Assembly: GCA_004556655.1 (NCBI GenBank)
Contig: SFGF01000081.1
Coordinates: forward strand, 1-13,142
Reading direction: 5' to 3'
From: Lachnospiraceae bacterium
GTDB lineage: Bacteria > Bacillota > Clostridia > Lachnospirales > Lachnospiraceae
DNA: 13,142 nucleotides
Part shown: positions 7,053 through 13,084 of the stretch, piece after piece
How the letters are laid out: every line of letters begins with the position of its first letter
Numbering within the stretch: position 1 is the first letter of the stretch
Notes under the pieces: generated by a model
Told to the model about the DNA's origin: nothing
The model's database searches: none
Seen by the model: only the letters and a program-made list of their open reading frames with translations
Position numbers and translations under genes: made by a program

Positions 7053-7081
7053 AGTATGCCATATTTTCTCCGTTGATGCAA
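7053..7081 (-). promoter_or_regulatory. Weak candidate promoter for transketolase
   Basis: Minus strand TTGCAT (7081-7076), a 17-bp spacer and CATACT (7058-7053). Matches to consensus are only 3/6 and 4/6. The inverted repeat CATCAACG/CGTTTGATG (7078-7071 with 7047-7039) overlaps or flanks it. Confidence 0.3.
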
Positions 7082-7125
7082 TATTCAAGTTTGTTTTTTC
7101 CGGTACATTTTCAAGTACAGTAATA

Positions 7126-7779
7126 TTATTCCCCAAATACCGCTTTATAATCCGCTTGAAATTTGGCAATTCCTGCATCTGTCAGAGGATGTTTTGTCAT
7201 CTGCTCCAATACAGAGTATGGAACTGTTGCAATATCAGCTCCGGCCAGAGCACAGTCCGTTACATGAATTGGATTTCTTACGCTGGCAGCAATGATCTGC
7301 GTATCAATGCCTGCCACATCAAAAATTTCTGCAATCTCACGAATCAGATCCACACCTCTTACAGAAATATCATCCAATCTTCCAAGGAATGGAGATACAT
7401 AGGTTGCTCCCGCCCTTGCTGCCAGAAGTGCCTGATTGGCTGTAAAGATTAAAGTAACATTTGTCTTAATACCCTCTGCAGTCAAAGCTTTGCAGGCTTT
7501 CAGACCTTCTACGGTCATAGGAATTTTTACTACCATATTCGGATGAATCGCTGCAATCTCTTTTCCTTCTTTAATCATGCCTTCTGCATCTACAGTTGTG
7601 GCTTTCACTTCCCCGCTGATCGGTCCGTCTACGATAGATGTAATCTCTTTGATAACCTCTTTAAAAGCTCTTCCCTCTTTTGCGATCAGAGATGGGTTTG
7701 TAGTTACTCCACAGATGATACCCATATCATTCGCTTTTTTAATGTCTTCCACTTTTGCTGTGTCAATAAAAAATCTCAT
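7126..7779 (-). CDS. Transaldolase, small (FSA/MipB-type) family
   Basis: A 217-residue class I aldolase of the short transaldolase/fructose-6-phosphate aldolase family. It forms a Schiff base through Lys85 (VVKIPMT). Other family blocks are FIDTA (4-8), GVTTNPSL (24-31) and the segment with SVRNP near 166-170. Two positions that separate true transaldolases from fructose-6-phosphate aldolases are Glu57 (in GEV) and Phe131 (in SPFLGR). Both are of the transaldolase type, where the aldolases have Gln and Tyr. Transfer of dihydroxyacetone units in the non-oxidative pentose phosphate pathway is therefore predicted, fitting the transketolase genes just downstream. The ATG at 7779 follows GGGAGG. 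It has its own promoter with a cre-like operator. Confidence 0.93.
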   Translation of the reverse strand: MRFFIDTAKVEDIKKANDMGIICGVTTNPSLIAKEGRAFKEVIKEITSIVDGPISGEVKATTVDAEGMIKEGKEIAAIHPNMVVKIPMTVEGLKACKALTAEGIKTNVTLIFTANQALLAARAGATYVSPFLGRLDDISVRGVDLIREIAEIFDVAGIDTQIIAASVRNPIHVTDCALAGADIATVPYSVLEQMTKHPLTDAGIAKFQADYKAVFGE

Positions 7780-7819
7780 TGCTTACCTCCCGCTTGATTT
7801 AGATCTTACCGAATCCCTT

Positions 7820-7833
7820 TGTTTACGTTTACA
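7820..7833 (-). promoter_or_regulatory. cre-like/LacI-type operator at the transaldolase promoter
   Basis: TGTAAACGTAAACA on the minus strand fits the CcpA cre pattern TGWAANCGNTNWCA at all but one defined position. It abuts the -10 and covers the expected transcription start, a repressing position. CcpA or the adjacent LacI-family protein could bind it. Confidence 0.55.
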
Positions 7834-7860
7834 GTATAACAGGAAACTTTTTCAGGTCAA
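7833..7860 (-). promoter_or_regulatory. Transaldolase promoter (sigma-A)
   Basis: Minus strand TTGACC (7860-7855), a 16-bp spacer and TATACT (7838-7833): five of six bases match in each hexamer. A strongly AT-rich tract (about 7870-7940) lies upstream of the -35. The start codon is about 53 bp downstream of the -10. Confidence 0.75.
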
Positions 7861-7981
7861 CCTCCTTTCATTTTTATTAATTGATATATTTATTAATAAT
7901 ATTATTTTATTAGTATTGAATTTACGAAATTATAGGGGAAAATAGGATTGATATTTCATGTTTTTTATTGGTTTAGATGGA

Positions 7982-8018
7982 AAAAGAGCAAAATTATTAA
8001 TAATAATTCTACTCTTTT
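7982..8018 (-). terminator. AU-rich inverted repeat after the LacI-family gene
   Basis: Symmetric about position 8000: outer arms AAAAGAG/CTCTTTT, inner arms AATTATT/AATAATT, with a mismatched three-base step between. It begins at the stop codon and reads into a run of T on the minus strand. It is a plausible factor-independent terminator for the pfkA-to-lacI-like unit, though the stem is low in GC. Confidence 0.45.
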
Positions 8019-9127
8019 CATTTAAAATTACTTTTTCTTTTTCTACCGAAAGATGGGTATCCACTGCTGCCTCTCACAATCAATTTCGGCTCATATTCTA
8101 TATGAAAAATGCTGGTGGGTTCATCCCCGTTTCGATAGGTTTTTTGTGATTCTATTTTTTTCAGAATAATGTCACAGGCATCCCGACCTTTCTGAGGCAC
8201 AAAATGCTCCACCGTCGTAAGACCGATCGTATGGAACCGGGAAAACAGCGTATTATCACATCCGACCACAGACATATCTCCCGGTATGCGATATTTCTTT
8301 TCAATCAGTGCATCCATGGCTCCGAAAGCCATCATATCATTCAGGGCGGCAATGGCCGTAACCGGATGACCTTCTTTCAAAAGTTCCCTCGTCAGATCAT
8401 ACCCCATCCGGTACTCCGATTCGATACCCGGTATCACTGTATCCGCCTCATCCGCATAAGCTTTTACGATCACCCGGTCAGACAATCCTGCTTTTTCAAA
8501 CTCCATCAAAAAGCCTTCCACTCTTTTCTGACGCTGATGCTGACGGGCTGTCAGCGGAGGCGCAATAAAAGCCACCTCCCTGTGTCCCAATTCCAGGAGA
8601 TGACGGGCCATCAAAATCCCCGGTTTGCGATTGTTAATGGCAACTGCATCAATTTCAAATTCATCTTCCCGATTACTGATGACTACCACAGGAATTTCAC
8701 GGGACAACTCCTCCACCTGTTTTCCGAAGCTGGGATTACAGGCATAGATAATCCCCAACGGCTGCACTTCCCTCATCATTCGCAGATAGTTTTCTTCAAT
8801 TTTCAGATCTCTTTGAGTATTGCAGACAAAGACTCCGTAACCATAATCCTTTGCTACCGCTTCAATCCCCTGAAGGAGCATCACATAATAGGGATTGGTC
8901 AGGGTAGGGCAAAATACCACCAGAAGTTTCCGGGATTTTCCAGACTTGCGGACTCGCTGCCTGGGAAGCTGATAACCCAGTTTTTCTGCCGCTTCCGTCA
9001 CTTGTCGAATCGTGTCTTTGGAAAATGTTACATTATATTTTTTATTCAATACCATGGAAACGGTAGCCTGAGAAACACCTGCTTCACGGGCTACATCCAT
9101 GGACGTTGCTTTCTTCTTAGAGGCCAT
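8018..9127 (-). CDS. LacI/GalR-family transcriptional regulator
   Basis: A 369-residue regulator. The N-terminal helix-turn-helix is at about 8-27 (ATSMDVAREAGVSQATVSM), followed by the hinge helix (about 47-57, EAAEKLGYQLP) and a periplasmic-binding-protein-like sugar-sensing domain (about 64-345). The family usually binds palindromes with a central CG and responds to a sugar or sugar phosphate. The ATG at 9127 follows AAAGGAAG. It starts 25 bp after recR, so it is probably the last gene of the pfkA-dnaX-ybaB-recR run. The next gene downstream, transaldolase, has a LacI-type operator in its promoter, which makes it the obvious candidate target (inference). The C-terminus is a Lys/Arg-rich tail. 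The effector cannot be named from the sequence. Confidence 0.9.
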   Translation of the reverse strand: MASKKKATSMDVAREAGVSQATVSMVLNKKYNVTFSKDTIRQVTEAAEKLGYQLPRQRVRKSGKSRKLLVVFCPTLTNPYYVMLLQGIEAVAKDYGYGVFVCNTQRDLKIEENYLRMMREVQPLGIIYACNPSFGKQVEELSREIPVVVISNREDEFEIDAVAINNRKPGILMARHLLELGHREVAFIAPPLTARQHQRQKRVEGFLMEFEKAGLSDRVIVKAYADEADTVIPGIESEYRMGYDLTRELLKEGHPVTAIAALNDMMAFGAMDALIEKKYRIPGDMSVVGCDNTLFSRFHTIGLTTVEHFVPQKGRDACDIILKKIESQKTYRNGDEPTSIFHIEYEPKLIVRGSSGYPSFGRKRKSNFK

Positions 9128-9152
9128 GGCACGCTTCCTTTCTTTTGAATCT

Positions 9153-9749
9153 TTACAGTTCCACTCTTCCTTCCAGCGCCCTTAAAAGCGTCACTTCATC
9201 AATATATTCCAAGTCTCCGCCAACCGGAACTCCGCTGGCGATCCGGCTCACTTTGATTCCGGTGGGTTTGATGAGCTTACTGATATACATGGCCGTAGTC
9301 TCGCCTTCCAGACTGGAATTGGTGGCAATGATCACCTCATCCACATCTTCCTGCAGACGATGCATCAGTTCTTTCAGTTTAATATCATTGGGTCCAATCC
9401 CCAACATAGGAGAAATGGCACCATGCAACACATGGTACACACCCTCGTACTTTCCTGTTTTTTCATATGCTGCCAGATCTCTCGTATTTTCCACCACCAT
9501 GATCTGCTTATGATTTCTCTTCGGGTTGGCACAAATCGGGCATACATCCTGATCCGTAAGCGTAAAACATTCTTTACAGTACCGTACATTGGAACGGGCA
9601 CCAGTCATGGCACCGGCCAGCTGCTCTACCTGTTCCTGGGGCATATTGATAATATGAAATGCCAGCCGCTGTGCGGATTTAGCACCAATTCCAGGCAATC
9701 TGGACAGCTGCTCGATCAGTTTATTGATATGAGTACTATAATATTCCAT
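9153..9749 (-). CDS. recR: Recombination mediator RecR
   Basis: A 198-residue RecR, the ring-forming DNA-binding partner of RecO (and RecF) that loads RecA at gaps. Domain order is standard: helix-hairpin-helix at 5-30 (LSRLPGIGAKSAQRLA), a four-Cys zinc finger (Cys58, Cys61, Cys70, Cys73), a TOPRIM domain from about 81 to 176 (including VVENTRD), and the C-terminal GVPVGGDLEYIDEVTL segment. The start is the ATG at 9749, giving the usual family length; the open frame extends further upstream but overlaps the YbaB gene. Its ATG comes one base after the YbaB stop (TGAGATG), with GGAGG about 13 nt upstream, so translation is likely coupled. The residue after SPM in GAISPMLGIGP is Leu where many RecR proteins have Asp or Asn. 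Confidence 0.97.
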   Translation of the reverse strand: MEYYSTHINKLIEQLSRLPGIGAKSAQRLAFHIINMPQEQVEQLAGAMTGARSNVRYCKECFTLTDQDVCPICANPKRNHKQIMVVENTRDLAAYEKTGKYEGVYHVLHGAISPMLGIGPNDIKLKELMHRLQEDVDEVIIATNSSLEGETTAMYISKLIKPTGIKVSRIASGVPVGGDLEYIDEVTLLRALEGRVEL

Positions 9750-9750
9750 C

Positions 9751-10110
9751 TCAGAATGGTAAGCCTCCACCCATACCGCCAAAACCACCAGTCAGTTTGG
9801 ACATGACAGCCTGTGTCTCTGCTTCCATCTTACGGAGCGCTTCATTGGTTGCTGCCATAATGAGATCTTCCAGCATCTCAATGTCATCCGGATCCACTAC
9901 TTCTTCTGCCAGTTTCACCTTTGTTACTTCTTTTTTGCCGGTTACGGTAACTTCCACTGCACCGCCTCCGGCCGTTGCCGTAAATTCTTTTTCTTCCAGG
10001 GCCTTCTGATTCTCTTCCATCTGTTTCTGCATCTTCTGAGCCTGTTTCATCAGATTGTTCATATTGCCAGGCATTCCCATTCCGCCTGGAAAACCACCGC
10101 GTTTTGCCAC
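9751..10110 (-). CDS. YbaB/EbfC family nucleoid-associated protein
   Basis: A 119-residue member of the YbaB/EbfC family, small dimeric DNA-binding proteins encoded between dnaX and recR in most bacteria. A Gly/Met-rich N-terminus (GGFPGGMGMPGN) leads into an amphipathic helix (NNLMKQAQKMQKQMEENQKAL, split about 18-38). A beta region follows (GGGAVEVTVTGKKEV), then a helix and a Gly-rich tail (GGFGGMGGG). The start is a GTG at 10110, chosen because AAAGGAGG overlapping the dnaX stop (TAAAGGAGG) is correctly placed and the protein begins MAKRGGF as in relatives. The gap to dnaX is 14 bp and to recR one base. It probably coats or bridges DNA; its precise role is unresolved. Confidence 0.95.
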   Translation of the reverse strand: MAKRGGFPGGMGMPGNMNNLMKQAQKMQKQMEENQKALEEKEFTATAGGGAVEVTVTGKKEVTKVKLAEEVVDPDDIEMLEDLIMAATNEALRKMEAETQAVMSKLTGGFGGMGGGLPF

Positions 10111-10124
10111 TAGGGTATCCTCCT

Positions 10125-11750
10125 TTATAATTCGTCATCCGATTCATCTTCTACTATAATGTCCATATGAATCGACTGTTTTAATATATCATCAACGGAA
10201 ATCTCTGCCAGATTCTTATGGGTTTCTCCCTTTTTCAGAACCAGCTCAACTTCCACCGATTTTCCTATTTGTTGAGCAATGATTGCTTCAAGAAGTTCCT
10301 TTTTTCCCGGATCATTCACACAAGTCTGTGCCAGATCATTGGAAAATTCCACATAAAGTTTGTTTTCACCGGTACTTCCGTTGTATTTGGGCACCGCAGT
10401 GCTCAGAAATGACTTAAACATCCCTTCTGTCTGCCCCACAATACTTCTCCAGTTGTTTTTTACCCGCTGCAGATCTTCCGGTGCTGCTTTTTCCGGTTTC
10501 GGTGCTTCCGCTATTTCAAAATGATCCTCCGTATTCGGGTATGCTCCTCCCGGCATATTACCCGAATTCCTATTCGCTCCGGAAACTACAGGGATTCCCT
10601 GTTCCATTTTTTCTTCCAGAATCCGTATCCGATCCAGCACAGAATCCAGATTCGTCTCCATGGCAGGTTTACATAATTTTATCAATCCAATCTCTACCAT
10701 GACTCTCTTCTGAGAGGCATAGCGAAGCTGATTGGACAATTCCGAAAGCACACGGATATACCGCATCAGTGTATCCGTATCTACCATCTGACTTTCTTCT
10801 TTCAGTGCTTTCAGATTTTCTGAAGATACATCCAGCACTTCCTCTGCATCCCCGGATGTTTTTACCAGAAGAAGATTTCGCATATACCAGGTAAAATCTG
10901 CTACAAACTGGGTCAGCTCTTTTCCTCCGGCAATCAGCTCTTCCAACATATGGATACAACCGGTAATATTTCCCGCCAACACCTGCCTGAGCAGCTTGCT
11001 GAACACCTCTGTATCCACCGTTCCCAGTATCTCAAGAACCTTATCATAGGTCAGCTCCTGTCCCAGATAGAATGCAATACACTGATCCAGAAGACTGAGG
11101 GCATCACGCATGGATCCGTCCCCCGCCTTTGCAACATAACGCAGAGCCTTTTCTTCCGCCTGCACTCCTTCTTTATCCATCAATTCCTGAAGTCTTCCGG
11201 CAATGGTATCGATAGAAATTCTGTGAAAATCATATCTCTGACATCTGGACAGAATCGTAACCGGAATCTTGTGTGCTTCTGTCGTCGCCAGAATAAAGAT
11301 AACATAAGACGGAGGTTCCTCAAGTGTCTTTAAAAGGGCATTGAATGCTCCTGTTGACAGCATATGAACCTCGTCGATAATATACACCTTATATTTTCCC
11401 TGAGTCGGGCGATAGGCAACCTCTTCCCGAATCTCACGGATATTGTCCACGCCGTTGTTGGAAGCGGCGTCAATCTCTATTACATTCATGGATGTTCCCG
11501 CCATGATCTCTTTGCAGGTTGCACATTCATTGCATGGGCTGCCATTGACGGGATGTTCGCAGTTGACGACCCGGGCCAAAATCTTGGCCACGGTCGTCTT
11601 ACCTGTTCCACGGGTACCGCAAAACAAAAATGCGTGCCCGATTCTTTCCGCCTGAATCTGATTCTTCAGGGTTGTTACAATATGCTCCTGCCCTTTTACA
11701 TCTTCAAAAGTATTCGGGCGGAACTTTCGATACAGAGCAGTATAGCTCAT
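10125..11750 (-). CDS. dnaX: DNA polymerase III subunit tau (gamma/tau)
   Basis: A 541-residue clamp-loader ATPase of the replicative polymerase. The AAA+ module shows Walker A GTRGTGKT (45-52), zinc-module cysteines Cys64, Cys73, Cys76 and Cys79, Walker B VYIIDEVH (122-129), sensor region ATTEAHKIP and the SRC arginine-finger motif (168-170). Domain III follows to about 360. A linker of low conservation (about 385-425) leads to a C-terminal domain and an acidic tail. Length is typical of Firmicutes tau. The ATG at 11750 follows AAGGGGAGA. It lies 36 bp after pfkA and 14 bp before the YbaB gene. Two in-phase slippery heptamers occur: A AAA AAC at codons 430-432 and A AAA AAG at codons 482-484, the second followed by a hairpin and a -1 stop. 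A shorter form may therefore be made (inference). Confidence 0.97.
   Translation of the reverse strand: MSYTALYRKFRPNTFEDVKGQEHIVTTLKNQIQAERIGHAFLFCGTRGTGKTTVAKILARVVNCEHPVNGSPCNECATCKEIMAGTSMNVIEIDAASNNGVDNIREIREEVAYRPTQGKYKVYIIDEVHMLSTGAFNALLKTLEEPPSYVIFILATTEAHKIPVTILSRCQRYDFHRISIDTIAGRLQELMDKEGVQAEEKALRYVAKAGDGSMRDALSLLDQCIAFYLGQELTYDKVLEILGTVDTEVFSKLLRQVLAGNITGCIHMLEELIAGGKELTQFVADFTWYMRNLLLVKTSGDAEEVLDVSSENLKALKEESQMVDTDTLMRYIRVLSELSNQLRYASQKRVMVEIGLIKLCKPAMETNLDSVLDRIRILEEKMEQGIPVVSGANRNSGNMPGGAYPNTEDHFEIAEAPKPEKAAPEDLQRVKNNWRSIVGQTEGMFKSFLSTAVPKYNGSTGENKLYVEFSNDLAQTCVNDPGKKELLEAIIAQQIGKSVEVELVLKKGETHKNLAEISVDDILKQSIHMDIIVEDESDDEL
10272..10305 (-). promoter_or_regulatory. Candidate -1 ribosomal frameshift signal in dnaX
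   Basis: A AAA AAG (10305-10299) is in the zero-frame phase GGA AAA AAG. After a 7-nt spacer comes a stem UUG-(A)-AGCAA, loop UCA, UUGCU-CAA (10291-10272). After a -1 shift only Gly-Thr-Ser are added before TGA (10290-10288), giving about 487 residues. No strong internal Shine-Dalgarno stimulator is seen upstream. Confidence 0.4.
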
Positions 11751-11786
11751 GGAATCTCCCCTTATCTAAAAAATGCCTTTTTATGA

Positions 11787-12866
11787 TCAGTCTCCGAAGC
11801 TGATTCCGATTCTCTTTGCATCTTTGATTTCCTGTGCATCAGGAGTAACCACTTTCAATTTTCCTGCACATTCTTCCAGAGGTACTTTCTTGGTCTTTCC
11901 ATTTACGATACCAACCATGTATCCGTAATCATCGTTCATGATCAGTTTTGCAGCAGCAGAACCAAGACGGGTAGAAAGTACACGATCATACGGACAGGGG
12001 CTTCCGCCTCGCTGTGTATGTCCCGGAACCGTAACACGTATTTCCATACCGGTACGTGTCTCTATTTCTTTTGCAATTTTATAAGATATGGATGGATATT
12101 TCTTCGCATCCTCTTCCTGTTTTTTCTTCAGTTCTTTCTTTGACAGTTTTGCGTCCTCTTTGGAAATGGCACCCTCTGCCACAGCCAGGATCGTGAATCC
12201 GCTTCCTCTTTTTCTTCTCTTTTCGATGGCATCCACCACTTTATCAATGTCATAAGGAATCTCAGGAATCAGAATTACATCAGCGCCGCTGGCAATACCT
12301 GCATACAGTGTCAGCCATCCAACTTTATGTCCCATAACTTCTACAATAAACACACGATTATGAGAAGATGCAGTGGTATGGATACAGTCGATTGCTTCTG
12401 TCGCAATATTGACAGCACTGTAGAAACCGAAAGTCATATCTGTACCCCAGATATCATTGTCAATGGTCTTCGGCAGATGAATAATATTCAATCCTTCTTC
12501 TCTCAGCAGATTCGCTGTTTTCTGGGTACCGTTTCCACCCAGAATTACCAGACAGTCAAGACGAAGCTTGTAATAGTTCTGCTTCATAGCTTCTACCTTG
12601 TCCAGACCTTTTTCATCCGGTGTACGCATCAATTTAAACGGCTGACGGGATGTGCCCAGAATCGTGCCGCCTCTTGTTAAAATACCGGAGAAATCTTTTG
12701 AAGTAAGCATACGGTAATCACCATAGATCAATCCTTTATAGCCGTTCATGAAGCCGTACACTTCCAGCTCTTCCAGATTGTTAGCCAAACCTTTTACAAC
12801 ACCGCGCATGGTAGCGTTCAGTGCCTGACAGTCGCCTCCGCTTGTCAATAAACCTATCCTTTTCAT
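11787..12866 (-). CDS. pfkA: 6-phosphofructokinase (PfkA superfamily, PPi-PFK-like clade)
   Basis: A 359-residue phosphofructokinase, phosphorylating fructose 6-phosphate to fructose 1,6-bisphosphate. Landmarks are the N-terminal GLLTSGGDCQALNA, phosphodonor loop GGNGTQ (110-115), catalytic PKTIDND (132-138, base Asp136), SHNR (168-171) and GHTQRGGSPCPYDR (282-295). The Gly in GGNG is the ATP-type residue, while Lys133 in PKTIDND is typical of PPi-dependent and mixed enzymes; ATP use is predicted but not certain. The usual Asp of GGDG is Asn111 and the usual Arg of MGR is His180. It is longer than the 320-residue E. coli enzyme, with a Lys/Glu-rich insert at about 234-257. The ATG at 12866 is weakly served by GAAGAAG/AGGACGTGA. 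It has its own promoter and leads the run into dnaX. Confidence 0.93.
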   Translation of the reverse strand: MKRIGLLTSGGDCQALNATMRGVVKGLANNLEELEVYGFMNGYKGLIYGDYRMLTSKDFSGILTRGGTILGTSRQPFKLMRTPDEKGLDKVEAMKQNYYKLRLDCLVILGGNGTQKTANLLREEGLNIIHLPKTIDNDIWGTDMTFGFYSAVNIATEAIDCIHTTASSHNRVFIVEVMGHKVGWLTLYAGIASGADVILIPEIPYDIDKVVDAIEKRRKRGSGFTILAVAEGAISKEDAKLSKKELKKKQEEDAKKYPSISYKIAKEIETRTGMEIRVTVPGHTQRGGSPCPYDRVLSTRLGSAAAKLIMNDDYGYMVGIVNGKTKKVPLEECAGKLKVVTPDAQEIKDAKRIGISFGD

Positions 12867-12899
12867 TCTTCTTCACGTCCTATCATTTAATTTTATTCT

Positions 12900-12923
12900 C
12901 TGCCGGATCACTCCATCGGGCAG
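12900..12923 (-). promoter_or_regulatory. 5'-leader hairpin of pfkA
   Basis: On the minus strand CTGCCCGAT (12923-12915), loop GGAGTG, ATCCGGCAG (12908-12900): eight pairs with one C-C mismatch. It lies a few bases after the expected transcription start, about 33 nt before the ATG. The loop holds a Shine-Dalgarno-like GGAG. Confidence 0.5.
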
Positions 12924-12935
12924 GAATTTATGTTT

Positions 12936-12964
12936 ATTATAAATGATTTTTCCAAATCTCACAA
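12936..12964 (-). promoter_or_regulatory. pfkA promoter (sigma-A)
   Basis: Minus strand TTGTGA (12964-12959), a 17-bp spacer and a perfect TATAAT (12941-12936), 69 bp before the pfkA ATG. It probably drives pfkA-dnaX-ybaB-recR-lacI-like as one transcript, as no other good promoter or terminator is seen in the short gaps. Confidence 0.75.
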
Positions 12965-13000
12965 TACTTTATACGTTTTCTTTTTTGACGACCGGGGGAA

Positions 13001-13084
13001 CGGACAGGGCATCGGACAGGGGACATCGGACAGGGGACAGACACAATGTCGTTTAGTTAACAATAAAAGAAACGATTCCTGTCC
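13001..13084. repeat. Short repeat block, REP/MITE-like
   Basis: Three near-identical units begin CGGACAGGG at 13001, 13013 and 13027 (12, 14 and 14 bp). The last is in inverted relation (GGACAGG, 13028-13034) to CCTGTCC at 13078-13084. Between them lie the small palindromes GACACAATGTC (13040-13050) and GTTAAC (13056-13061). It is more GC-rich than its surroundings and has no coding potential. The layout resembles REP or miniature IS-end elements, but the family is not proven from one copy. The remaining flank, 13085-13142, shows nothing recognisable. Confidence 0.5.

Noticed and set aside
7855..7868. AAAGGAGG immediately before the transaldolase -35 as a ribosome site for a leader peptide
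   Set aside because: No start codon at usable spacing opens a frame, and it lies upstream of the predicted transcription start.
7958..8149. Small hydrophobic plus-strand frame near the end of the LacI-family gene
   Set aside because: It overlaps the terminator-like repeat and the end of a clear gene, and its hydrophobicity follows from AT-rich sequence. No ribosome site.
8204..9148. Long plus-strand open frame of 314 codons opposite the LacI-family gene
   Set aside because: It lies antisense to a clear LacI-family protein, its product is rich in His/Arg/Phe with no recognisable domain, and no ribosome site is evident.
11751..11786. Small SRP RNA or terminator between pfkA and dnaX
   Set aside because: The gap is only 36 bp; the AAAAA/TTTTT pairing is too weak for a terminator and there is no room for an RNA gene.
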